A stretch of 33,300 nucleotides of DNA, from assembly GCA_036272935.1 (NCBI GenBank), contig DATAXP010000128.1, positions 1-33,300 on the forward strand. Reading direction: 5' to 3'. The number at the start of each line of letters is the position of its first letter. Position 1 is the first letter of the stretch. This document shows, in pieces, positions 1-8,422 of the stretch. The stretch is from DATAXP01 sp036272935. Its GTDB lineage: Bacteria > Planctomycetota > Planctomycetia > Pirellulales > PNKZ01. A model generated the notes under the pieces. That model did not search any database and was not told the DNA's origin. It saw nothing but the letters and a program-made list of their open reading frames with translations. The position numbers were made by a program, and so were the translations under genes.

Positions 1-71
1 TTTTGGCGTTCACTCGAAACTCCTTGCGTGTCGCGGTTCGTGGAATGGCACATCACCTTCCAACTCCCGCA

Positions 72-97
72 AAACGCCGGGCGTTTCGAGTTTTTTT
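72..97 (+). terminator. Possible intrinsic terminator of a gene left of the window
   Basis: A 6-bp stem (AAACGC at 72-77, GCGTTT at 81-86, 3-nt loop) is followed after four bases by seven Ts at 91-97. This is the pattern of a Rho-independent terminator reading rightwards. A further inverted match, ACTCGAAAC near 12-20 with GTTTCGAGT at 84-92, could make a larger structure. The rest of 1-151 shows no convincing gene. Confidence 0.45.
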
Positions 98-151
98 ATG
101 GAATCTCCCCGCCACGCGCTGCCGAGTACGCTGGTTTAAGGACTAACGGCA

Positions 152-994
<843 letters not shown>

Positions 995-1104
995 AAGCGT
1001 TATCCAGTTGTCCGGTCGCCAATGCTATCAATGTTGCTAACCTAAGTCAACAATCTCCCCTGTCGCCCAATTATCGGTCGAATCGCGTCCGGGCTTAAGG
1101 CGCG

Positions 1105-1172
1105 GCAAGCCCAGGGAAGACCGGGGCGGTGTTCACAAACAGGGTGAGCCCCCGACAGCCTTCCCTGCGCTT
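1105..1172. repeat. Imperfect inverted repeat between cysH and the metalloprotease gene
   Basis: GCAAGCCCAGGGAAG (1105-1119) is roughly inverted by CCTTCCCTGCGCTT (1159-1172). The left arm, extended to AAGCCCAGGGAAGACCGG, matches the arm of the perfect palindrome at 4798-4873 with one mismatch over 18 bases, so the two look like members of one dispersed family. It lies in the 283-bp gap (995-1277) between divergent genes. That gap should hold both promoters, but I could not pick out convincing -35/-10 boxes. Confidence 0.5.
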
Positions 1173-1277
1173 TCACCCGAAGTTCTTTCACCACCGAAAG
1201 AAAACGGCATAATGCAGCTTCGGTCGGGCGGCTCGCGCGTTCCGTGTTCCACGCCAATAAACCCGGTGCTTCACGCC

Positions 1278-2507
1278 ATGCTTAGGGTTGGACCCCAATT
1301 GCGGTGGACTGCGCTATGTTGCGCCGTCGTCGTTGCTTCCTCACTGCCAGCAGTTGCCGACGACGACGCTCCCGATCTCGCCGCCTTAGTCGGTAAAAAA
1401 ATCAACGTCGTTCCCAAAACCGGGAAAATGCTCGAGGACGTCGAGGTGACGAAAGTCACGCCCGGCACGGCGCCCGGAAGTGTCAAAGCGATGACCGTCA
1501 AGGTGCCGCCGACAGGCCGATTGCAGGCGATCGTCCCGGCCAATGTTGACGACATTCTGTGCGAGGCCAAGCCGCTCGACGTGGTCTACGACATCAAGAC
1601 GCGCGAGCTGGTTCACTCGCGCCAGCGCCGCGAGGCTCGCCTGGAGAAGGAAGCACGCGTCGATCAACAACTCAAGGCGAAACGCGCTCGCCTCTGGCCC
1701 GACTTCGCCGAAGAAGAACAGGAGAAGTTCGTCGCGGAAGAGAAGGAATTCCTCGACAAGGTCGCCAAGGATTTCCCCGGCACGCTCTACGAGACGAAGT
1801 ACTATCTGTTCTACACCGATATGCCGGCCCAGCAGATCTCCGGCTACATCGCGTATCTGGACGACATGTACAAGCAATTATGCAAGGCTTACGGAGTGCC
1901 CGAGGGGAAGAACGTCTGGCGAGGCAAGTGCGTCGTCGTCGCGTTCGTGGCCGAGAAGACCTTCGGCAAGTTCGAAGAAAAGATCATGGCCAATTCGAGT
2001 TGGAAAGGAGCCCAAGGCTTGGCGCACAGCTACGGCAACGGCCGCGTGCTGATCTCGTGCTTTCGCGGCCCCGACCCGTTGTTCTTCGCCACGGTGCTGG
2101 TTCACGAGACGTCGCACGGATTCGTGCATCGCTACAAGTCGTCGGCACGCATACCCTCGTGGATCAACGAAGGGATTGCCGATTGGGTCGCGGCGGCCGT
2201 GGTCCGCGCCGACGACTCGGTCGAGAACCGGCAGCACGAGGCGGCGCGGATCGCCAAGCAATCGGGAACGCTCGGCGGCAATTTTTTTGCCGACAAGAAC
2301 ATCGAGGACTGGCAATACGGTGCGGCGTCGGCGATCGTCGACATGATGCTGAAGATGGGCGGTGGCAAACAATACCGCGAGCTCATCGACGGCATCAAGG
2401 AAGGGCTCGATTGGGAAGACAGCCTCAAGCAGGCGTTCAACATGTCGCCGGCCGAGCTGACCGCCACCTACGGCAAGTACATCGGCGCGCCGAACCTGCG
2501 CCCGTGA
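1278..2507 (+). CDS. Secreted zinc metalloprotease-like protein (HExxH gluzincin)
   Basis: This is a 409-aa protein. The start at 1278 is chosen because it begins a good signal peptide: a basic start (MLRVGPQLR), a hydrophobic core and an Ala-x-Ala site before DDD. An upstream in-frame ATG at 1212 would put 22 extra residues before the signal. Residues 30-120 form a small beta-rich region, then a charged helical stretch rich in Lys, Glu and Arg (about 115-165). The catalytic motif is HETSH (His276, Glu277, His280) with Glu298 in WINEGIADW as third zinc ligand, the layout of peptidase MA-like families. Substrate is unknown. It probably acts outside the cytoplasm. Only 7 bp separate it from rhaB, so the two are probably co-transcribed although no functional link is known. 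Confidence 0.8.
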   Translation: MLRVGPQLRWTALCCAVVVASSLPAVADDDAPDLAALVGKKINVVPKTGKMLEDVEVTKVTPGTAPGSVKAMTVKVPPTGRLQAIVPANVDDILCEAKPLDVVYDIKTRELVHSRQRREARLEKEARVDQQLKAKRARLWPDFAEEEQEKFVAEEKEFLDKVAKDFPGTLYETKYYLFYTDMPAQQISGYIAYLDDMYKQLCKAYGVPEGKNVWRGKCVVVAFVAEKTFGKFEEKIMANSSWKGAQGLAHSYGNGRVLISCFRGPDPLFFATVLVHETSHGFVHRYKSSARIPSWINEGIADWVAAAVVRADDSVENRQHEAARIAKQSGTLGGNFFADKNIEDWQYGAASAIVDMMLKMGGGKQYRELIDGIKEGLDWEDSLKQAFNMSPAELTATYGKYIGAPNLRP

Positions 2508-2514
2508 CGACACG

Positions 2515-4008
2515 ATGGCCGAAAAAGTTTATCTCGCGGTCGATCTTGGTGCTTCCGGCGGGCGCGTGTTCGCCGGGCTGTTCGATGGCCAATCGCTGCG
2601 CCTGCAGGAGCTGCACCGCTTCGAGCATAGCGCGATCGCGATGGCCGACGGCTTATACTGGAACCTGCTGCACCTGTGGCAGCAAATTGGCAACGGGCTG
2701 CGCGTGGCGGCGGGGGAGTTTGGCTCGCGGGTGCGCAGCGTCGGCGTCGATACCTGGGGCGTCGATTTCGCGCTGCTGGGCCGCGGCGACGTGCTGCTCG
2801 AGAACCCGCACTCCTACCGCGATCCCCGCGCCACGGGCGTGATGGACCGCGCGGCGCAGCGCGTGTCGCGGGCCGAGATTTTCGGCCACACCGGCGTGCA
2901 ATTCCTGGGCATCAACACGCTCGATCAATTGCTCGCGATGCGCGAGCAGAACTCGCCGCTGCTCGACGTGGCCGAAACGTTCTTGATGATGCCCGACTTG
3001 TTCCACTGGCTGCTCACAGGGCAGAAGTCGAACGAGTTCACCAACGCCACGACCACGCAAATGTTCGACCCGGCACGCCACGGCTGGGCGACCGCCATGC
3101 TGGAAAAGCTTGGCTTGCCGACGACGATGTTCCCGCCGCTCGTGGAACCCGGCACTCGCTTGGGGCCGCTGCGCAAGCAAGTCGCGCGCGACGTGGGCCT
3201 GGCCGGCGTCGAAGTGGTCGCGCCGGCCACGCACGACACGGCGAGCGCGGTGCTGGCCGTTCCCGCGTCGCCGCAAGCGGGCGCGATCGATTGGTGCTAC
3301 ATCAGCTCGGGCACGTGGTCGCTGATGGGGGTCGAGATGCCGCAGCCGGTGCTCACGCCAGCATGCCTGGCGCATAACTTCACGAACGAAGGGGGCGTGG
3401 GGCGCACGATCCGCCTACTGAAGAACATCACCGGACTGTGGCTGGTGCAGGAGTGCCGCCGTGTGTGGGTCCAGGCGGGGCGCGAGTACCACTGGGAAAC
3501 GCTGAGCAAGCTCGCCGGCGAGGCGAAGCCGTATGCGTCCTTCATCGATCCCGACGCGGCGCAGTTTCAAGCCCCCTGCGACATGCCGGAGATGATTCGC
3601 ACTTACTGCCGCGAAACGAAGCAGCTGGTGCCCAGCGAAGATGGCGCGATCATTCGCACTTGCCTCGACAGCATCGCGATGCGCTACCGTCAGGTGCTGA
3701 TCGCGCTCGAAGAACTCACCGGCCACGCGATCAACACCATCCACATCGTCGGCGGCGGCGCGCACAACCGCGAGCTTTGTCAGACCACCGTCGATGTTTG
3801 CCGCCGCGCGGCGGTGGCCGGGCCGGTCGAAGCGACCGTCATCGGCAACGTGTTGATGCAGGCGATTGCCGATGGCCAGCTCGGCTCTATTGCCGAGGCG
3901 CGCGAGTTGGCCCGGCGCAGCTTTCCGGTCGAGCGCTACGAGCCGCGCGGCGAGCCAGCCGACGCCGCGTTCGCGCGGTTTGTCGACGTGACGAAGCGTC
4001 AAGCGTAG
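2515..4008 (+). CDS. rhaB: Rhamnulokinase (FGGY carbohydrate kinase)
   Basis: This 497-aa cytoplasmic enzyme phosphorylates L-rhamnulose to L-rhamnulose 1-phosphate in L-rhamnose breakdown. The N-terminus has the ATP-binding AVDLGASGGR motif of rhamnulokinases, followed by GVDTWGVDFALL. The catalytic base is probably Asp241 in PATHDTASA. The second FGGY domain shows SSGTWSLMGVE and the adenine-site motif HIVGGGAHN (about residues 410-418). Length and motifs match RhaB better than xylulokinase or glycerol kinase. Neither RhaA nor RhaD is in the window. In planctomycetes rhamnose and fucose breakdown can involve dispersed genes, so partners may be elsewhere. The downstream FAH-family and SDR genes could be functionally related. 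Confidence 0.9.
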   Translation: MAEKVYLAVDLGASGGRVFAGLFDGQSLRLQELHRFEHSAIAMADGLYWNLLHLWQQIGNGLRVAAGEFGSRVRSVGVDTWGVDFALLGRGDVLLENPHSYRDPRATGVMDRAAQRVSRAEIFGHTGVQFLGINTLDQLLAMREQNSPLLDVAETFLMMPDLFHWLLTGQKSNEFTNATTTQMFDPARHGWATAMLEKLGLPTTMFPPLVEPGTRLGPLRKQVARDVGLAGVEVVAPATHDTASAVLAVPASPQAGAIDWCYISSGTWSLMGVEMPQPVLTPACLAHNFTNEGGVGRTIRLLKNITGLWLVQECRRVWVQAGREYHWETLSKLAGEAKPYASFIDPDAAQFQAPCDMPEMIRTYCRETKQLVPSEDGAIIRTCLDSIAMRYRQVLIALEELTGHAINTIHIVGGGAHNRELCQTTVDVCRRAAVAGPVEATVIGNVLMQAIADGQLGSIAEARELARRSFPVERYEPRGEPADAAFARFVDVTKRQA

Positions 4009-4201
4009 TTCGCTGCTAGCAGGCCGGCCTGGTGTGCGTTGCCGCTAAGCTCGAACGGTTGTGCGGATCGTATCGCCGCGATGCATCGACAGCTTGCCGT
4101 GCGACGGTGGAATGTGGCTTGAAGGTGTTCGTGGTGTTGATAAAGTCGAACACTGTGTCGCACGGATGACTTCGCACGTCGCCAAAAACGGATTCATTGC
4201 C

Positions 4202-4774
4202 ATGTCAGAATCACAACTTCCACGTCCGGACGAGGTCGAGCACTTGCTGCGCAACGCCGAGCTGCGCGATGAACTCGAACCATTCTTCGACGAGTCGATT
4301 GCCGCGCTCGACGTGCAGCGCGTGCCGACGCCGGTCGAGAACGAATTCTTGGCGAGCATGCTCGAATGGGAGCGGGCGCCGATCCTGCCGATCGCCCAAT
4401 GGTTCACTCCGCCGCTGCTGCTGCCTCCGCCCGACACGCTCGACGAGCACCGCCTGCGATCGTTGCTGTGGAACGCCGTGCGCAAGCTGTTCGAGCACCG
4501 CATCGTGCTCGACTTCACCGATCATCTTTCCGATCGGCAACTGTACTGCCTGGTCTACCGCGACATCCTGCCGTCGCGCGAAAAGAAGCTCGACAATCCG
4601 AACAACTACCTGCACTGGGATTGTGCCGGTGTGAGCGAGGACGCCGAGACGTGGCTGCGCTACTACGCCACGCAGCAGGAGCGGGAAGAATGGCTCTCAC
4701 AGTTCCCTGACGAAACGCTCCCCGCGCGCGAGCCTCCCCCGTATCCGCGCCGCCTGCCGCGGCGGCCGCTGTGA
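4202..4774 (+). CDS. Conserved-looking hypothetical protein
   Basis: This 190-aa soluble acidic protein has no signal peptide or membrane segment. The ATG at 4202 is preferred to an earlier in-frame start near 4061 because the extra 47 residues look random and Cys-rich. It has a helical N-terminus with many Glu, a Pro-rich middle (TPPLLLPPPDTLDE), a helix-rich central part (RSLLWNAVRKLFEHRIVLDFTDHLSDRQL is the region at about 85-115), and a Pro/Arg-rich tail. The motif YLHWDCAG near residue 140 is notable for its aromatic and Cys residues. I do not recognise a family. It resembles small conserved planctomycete proteins in composition, but this is an impression only. Confidence 0.72.
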   Translation: MSESQLPRPDEVEHLLRNAELRDELEPFFDESIAALDVQRVPTPVENEFLASMLEWERAPILPIAQWFTPPLLLPPPDTLDEHRLRSLLWNAVRKLFEHRIVLDFTDHLSDRQLYCLVYRDILPSREKKLDNPNNYLHWDCAGVSEDAETWLRYYATQQEREEWLSQFPDETLPAREPPPYPRRLPRRPL

Positions 4775-4797
4775 GCATGTAGCGCGATGAGCATCTA

Positions 4798-4873
4798 GCT
4801 CTAAGCCCAGGGAAGGCCGGCTTGTGTCGTCCAATGATACAACGTCGCCGCCGGCCTTCCCTGGGCTTAGAGC
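4798..4873. repeat. 24-bp perfect inverted repeat, 28-nt loop
   Basis: The left arm (4798-4821) and right arm (4850-4873) are exact reverse complements over 24 bp and carry the core AAGCCCAGGGAAGGCCGG. It lies between the gene ending at 4774 and the FAH gene at 4951. No T-tract follows. A related but degenerate copy lies at 1105-1172. It could be a miniature mobile element, a REP-like element or a transcription terminator. Confidence 0.85.
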
Positions 4874-4950
4874 GCGAGCACCGCTTGACAATCGAGCGCC
4901 TGCGGTCAAGCTGAACGCTTTTCGCGGGTTTTTCTTCGAGCGTTGCCGCC

Positions 4951-5907
4951 ATGCGCCTTTGCCGCTTCCGCTATCAGGACCAGGTTCACGTCGGGGTGTA
5001 CGACGAGAAATCAGTCACGTCGCTCACGATCGCCGCCGGGACACACTTCCTGTTCACGAGCCAGGTGGCCGAGCTGCCGCCGACCGATTCGCTCACCGAT
5101 TACTTGCCGCCCGACAGGCCGGGTTGGCCGGCAGTGCAGAAGCTCGTCGAGTGGTTGCAGGGTGAATCACGACTGCCGGCCGGCGTGTCGATTCCCACCG
5201 AGCGCGTCGAGCTGCTCGTGCCGATTCCGCGTCCCAACAAGCTGTTCCTGTTGGCGGGCAACTACGCCGAGCACATCCGCGAGCACGGCGGCTCGACGGC
5301 CGAACGCGCCGAGACGTTTCCGTACGTGTTCATGAAGCCGCCGACCACCACGCTCACCGATCCCGGTTCTCCGGTGCGCATCCCTACGGTTTCGCCCAAG
5401 CACATCGATTGGGAACTGGAATTGGCCGTGGTCATTGGCCGCCGCACCAGGCACATCGCCGAGGCCGACGCCCTGAGCGCCGTCGCCGGCTACACGATCG
5501 TCAACGATATTTCCGATCGCAAGTTTCGCCCGAACCCCGGTCGCAAGCAGCGCGAGAAAGACACGTTCTTCGATTGGATGCACGGCAAGTGGCACGATTC
5601 GTTCTGCCCTTGCGGACCGTGCGTCACCACAGCCGACGAAGTTCCCGATCCGCAGCAGCTCAAAATGCAGTTGCGTCTCAACGGCGCGGTGCGGCAAGAT
5701 GCGAGCACCGCGTTGCAAATCTTTCCGGTGGCGGCGATCGTGGCATTCATCTCCGACTTGGTGACCCTCGAGCCGGGCGACATCATCTCGACGGGCACCC
5801 CGTCGGGCGTCGGCAGCGCCAGCGGCACGTTCCTGAAGCCGGGCGACATGCTCGAAGCGTCGATCGAACGCATCGGCACGCTCCGCACTCCGATCGAGAG
5901 TGAATAG
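4951..5907 (+). CDS. Fumarylacetoacetate hydrolase (FAH) family protein
   Basis: This 318-aa cytoplasmic protein has a variable N-terminal domain (1-90) and a C-terminal FAH catalytic domain. It shows the entry motif LFLLAGNYAEH (about residues 98-108), FMKPPTT, the acidic metal-binding WELELAVVIG (Glu155, Glu157), the Asp186 ligand in VNDISDR, and the end motif ISTGTPSGVG. Family members cleave C-C bonds or hydrate/decarboxylate 2-keto acids. A deoxy-keto-acid hydrolase of sugar catabolism (as in the non-phosphorylated fuconate/rhamnonate route) fits a location near rhaB, but 2-keto-4-pentenoate hydratase-type and aromatic-pathway roles cannot be excluded. An insertion-like stretch with DWMHGKWHDSFCPCGP around residues 208-223 matches long forms of the family. 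The next gene follows after 9 bp, so the two probably form an operon. Confidence 0.85.
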   Translation: MRLCRFRYQDQVHVGVYDEKSVTSLTIAAGTHFLFTSQVAELPPTDSLTDYLPPDRPGWPAVQKLVEWLQGESRLPAGVSIPTERVELLVPIPRPNKLFLLAGNYAEHIREHGGSTAERAETFPYVFMKPPTTTLTDPGSPVRIPTVSPKHIDWELELAVVIGRRTRHIAEADALSAVAGYTIVNDISDRKFRPNPGRKQREKDTFFDWMHGKWHDSFCPCGPCVTTADEVPDPQQLKMQLRLNGAVRQDASTALQIFPVAAIVAFISDLVTLEPGDIISTGTPSGVGSASGTFLKPGDMLEASIERIGTLRTPIESE

Positions 5908-5916
5908 AAACGCGAC

Positions 5917-6942
5917 ATGCTGCCACTGCCCGCTGCCCTGTGCCCGCTGCCTACGCCGCTGCTGATCACCGGCATCGCCGGGGTCGCAGGCTACAACGCG
6001 CTGCATTACTTCCGGCAGTGCTATCCCGGCCAGGTGATCGGCATCCGGCAACGCGATAACTGGCGGCTTGTGGGCCCTGAGATCGTGGCGTGCAACGCCG
6101 AGGACCGTGACGGTCTGGCTCGGCTATTCGATAAGCATTGCTTTCGCAGCGTGCTCGATTGCGCGGGGAACTGCGCTCTACGCGCCTGCGAGCTCGACAC
6201 GGAACTTGCCTGGCGGATCAACGTCGAGGGGGTGCAGAACCTGCTCGACGTGATCGCCGGTCGCGACGCGCGGCTGGTGCATCTGTCGATCGACCTGGTT
6301 TTCTCCGGCCGCGGCAACGGCAATCATCTCGAAACCAACCCTACCGATCCGGTCACCGTCTATGGGAACACGATGGTCGCCGGCGAACGGTTGGTGGCCG
6401 AACGCGCTCCCGAGGCGGCGACGCTGCGCATCTCGCTGCCAATGGGCATCAGCTTCAACGGCCACGCTGGGGCGATCGATTGGATTCAATCGCGATTCAA
6501 GAAGCACCGCCCCGCGACGCTGTACTACGACGAAATCCGCACGCCCACGTACACCGACTGCCTCAATGAGTTGTGCGAAGTCGTCTTGTGCCGACGTGAT
6601 CTGAGCGGTCTGTTTCACGCCGGTGGGCCACGGCGGCTGAGCCTGTATCAAATCGCGCAGATCGTCAATCGCGTCGGCGGCTACGATCCGCGGCACCTGA
6701 TGGGCTGCGCGCGCGCAGCGGCCGGACCGATCCCGCCGCGCGCCGGTGACGTGTCGATGGATTCGAGCAAGCTGGCTGGCGCGCTCGGCTACCAGCCATT
6801 CCACGCCTGGCCGTACGACGATGCGCTGGCGCCGACCCACCCGCGCTGGCACTTCGATCGGGCGGCCGGCGAACACGGCTCCGTGGAATACCTGACCGAA
6901 GTGCTCTACCGCAACCCGTTGCGTCGCCGAGCGACGGCGTAG
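5917..6942 (+). CDS. RmlD-like NAD(P)-dependent sugar-nucleotide reductase/epimerase (SDR), atypical active site
   Basis: This 341-aa extended SDR resembles dTDP-4-dehydrorhamnose reductase (RmlD). The Rossmann motif is G19-I-A-G22-V-A-G25 followed by a helix. Later come DCAGNCALRACE, the LSIDLVFSGRG segment (RmlD: STDYVFDG) and PTYTDCLNELCE. The catalytic YxxxK is Y149-G-N-T-M153: the active-site lysine is replaced by methionine in an otherwise well kept context (VYGNTMVAGERLV). It may therefore bind nucleotide without normal catalysis, or use another residue. The first 14 residues are Leu/Pro-rich and coded by repetitive CTGCC-type DNA, so the native start may be later, although no better start codon is obvious. 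It follows the FAH gene by 9 bp. Confidence 0.8.
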   Translation: MLPLPAALCPLPTPLLITGIAGVAGYNALHYFRQCYPGQVIGIRQRDNWRLVGPEIVACNAEDRDGLARLFDKHCFRSVLDCAGNCALRACELDTELAWRINVEGVQNLLDVIAGRDARLVHLSIDLVFSGRGNGNHLETNPTDPVTVYGNTMVAGERLVAERAPEAATLRISLPMGISFNGHAGAIDWIQSRFKKHRPATLYYDEIRTPTYTDCLNELCEVVLCRRDLSGLFHAGGPRRLSLYQIAQIVNRVGGYDPRHLMGCARAAAGPIPPRAGDVSMDSSKLAGALGYQPFHAWPYDDALAPTHPRWHFDRAAGEHGSVEYLTEVLYRNPLRRRATA

Positions 6943-6952
6943 TGTGGAATGA

Positions 6953-7042
6953 GCCGCGGATGCACGCAGATAAACGCAGATAAATGGAATCCCTGATCGG
7001 CACGCAAAGCATATCAGCGTGCATCTGCGTTCATCTGTGGTT
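6953..7042. repeat. Imperfect palindrome between convergent genes
   Basis: GCGGATGCACGCAGATAAAC and a second CGCAGAT unit on the left are inverted by the right part, which reads GCGTGCATCTGCGTTCATCT and ends near 7042. Exact pairs include ATGCACGC (6960-6967) with GCGTGCAT (7017-7024). The 10-bp periodic ACGCAGATAA unit repeats twice. It fills the gap between the SDR gene (ends 6942) and the aminopeptidase gene (minus, ends 7057), the place for a bidirectional terminator. Confidence 0.65.
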
Positions 7043-7056
7043 TCAACTCACCGATG

Positions 7057-8181
7057 CTACTCGGGTTGTGGCCACGTTCGATCGACGAAGCGGCCAGCGT
7101 CGCTGATTAGTTTGCCGTCGACAAAAATCTTTCCGCCCGTGCGCAGGTCGCAGACCATGTCCCAGTGCAGGCCCGATTCGTTGCGGCCGCCGGTCTCGGG
7201 ATAGGCCGCACCCAACGCGGCGTGGAACGTGCCCCCGATTTTCTCGTCGAACAGTGTGTTGCGCGTGTGGCGGGTGATCGAGTAGTTGGTGCCAATGGCG
7301 ATCTCGCCGAGCACACGCGCCCCGGCGTCCTGGTCGAGCATGGCGATCAGGAACTCTTCGTTCTTCGTGGCCGACGCATCGACGACCCGTCCGGCCTCAA
7401 ATCTCAACCGGATGCCGTGCACCTCGCGGCCGCCGTGTACCGCCGGGAAGCTGTAGGCAATGGTCCCTTCGGTCGCGTCTTCGATGGGGCCGGTGAACAC
7501 TTCGCCGTCGGGGAAGTTCTCGTGGCCGTCGCAGTTGATCCAGGTGCGTCCCGCGACGCCTAGCCGCAGGTCGGTGCCGCCGGGAGCGACGAAGCGGATT
7601 TCCTGTTTGCCGTTCAGATAGTCGACCACGCGCTGCTGGCGCTGGCTTAGCTGGCGCCATGCCGCCGCTGGATCGTCGAGGTGCAGCAGACCGGCGCGGA
7701 ACACGAAGTCTTCGTAGCCGGCCAACGACATTTCAGCATCCTGGGCCGCAGCCTGGCAGGGGAACTGCGAGCCGACCCAGCGAAGCTGCCCCTCGGCAAA
7801 ACGCCGCATGAAGGTGGCCAGGTACTTCTTGCGGGCCTGGCTCACCAGGGCCTGGCGTAGTGGGGCAAAGCCGCTGAGCGCCTTCGTGTTGTCTTGTCCC
7901 CACAGGCCGATGTTCACGTCGACCGTCTCGATGGCGTGCTGCGCCAGCGGGTCTTCGAACCGCAGTTGCTCGTCGGTCCCCAGGGCCAGCAGCGTCTCGG
8001 CGCATTCGTCGAGCACGACATGTACCAGTGGGTACGCTCCCGCCCGCAACACCGCAGCGTGCAGGGCGACGAGCAGCGGACGGGCGACAGCTTGGCCGAC
8101 GAGTCGCACCCGGTCGCCGGGCTTTACGGCCGTCGAGTAATTCACCAGCACATTGGCAAGTTTTTCGAGGCGTGGATCCAC
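7057..8181 (-). CDS. Aminopeptidase, M29 family
   Basis: This 374-aa cytoplasmic metalloaminopeptidase resembles AmpS/aminopeptidase T and removes N-terminal residues from peptides. The start is taken as GTG at 8181 because an AAGGA site lies 5 bases before it and the protein then begins MDPRLEKLANVLVNYS, the usual beginning of the family. A longer in-frame version adds a basic stretch unlike any family member. C-terminal metal ligands of the family are visible: Glu in GEVFTGP and LGEIAIG, His in GGTFHAALG, Tyr in AAYPET, then H339-W-D341. Length is normal for M29. It is divergent from the pseudokinase gene. Confidence 0.9.
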   Translation of the reverse strand: MDPRLEKLANVLVNYSTAVKPGDRVRLVGQAVARPLLVALHAAVLRAGAYPLVHVVLDECAETLLALGTDEQLRFEDPLAQHAIETVDVNIGLWGQDNTKALSGFAPLRQALVSQARKKYLATFMRRFAEGQLRWVGSQFPCQAAAQDAEMSLAGYEDFVFRAGLLHLDDPAAAWRQLSQRQQRVVDYLNGKQEIRFVAPGGTDLRLGVAGRTWINCDGHENFPDGEVFTGPIEDATEGTIAYSFPAVHGGREVHGIRLRFEAGRVVDASATKNEEFLIAMLDQDAGARVLGEIAIGTNYSITRHTRNTLFDEKIGGTFHAALGAAYPETGGRNESGLHWDMVCDLRTGGKIFVDGKLISDAGRFVDRTWPQPE

Positions 8182-8186
8182 GGAAG

Positions 8187-8191
8187 TCCTT
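8187..8191 (-). promoter_or_regulatory. Shine-Dalgarno site setting the aminopeptidase start
   Basis: On the minus strand AAGGA lies 5 bases before the GTG at 8181. It decides between this start and longer in-frame alternatives. The remaining gap to 8422 should hold both divergent promoters, but I see no clear boxes. Confidence 0.65.
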
Positions 8192-8422
8192 ACGCGGCGA
8201 TTGCGAGTTGGTAATGGTCGGCGATTGCTCTTGGCGTCGGTCGCAGGTTTTTGGTAGTACGCCAAACTGACGCCAGCGGTCGTCATACCCGGCAGCGATT
8301 TCTTTTGCAAATGCCGGCGGCGCCCCGCTCGCGTGGGAGCATGCAAGACGCGATCCACACTCCCCGAGCGTGGGCAAAAGTCTTGTCTGTTTTATGTCCC
8401 TGCCAACCCCTTGTCGGAACGC

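Noticed and set aside
1042..1257. Minus-strand 71-aa frame in the divergent gap
   Set aside because: It covers a degenerate inverted repeat and the probable promoters; composition looks random.
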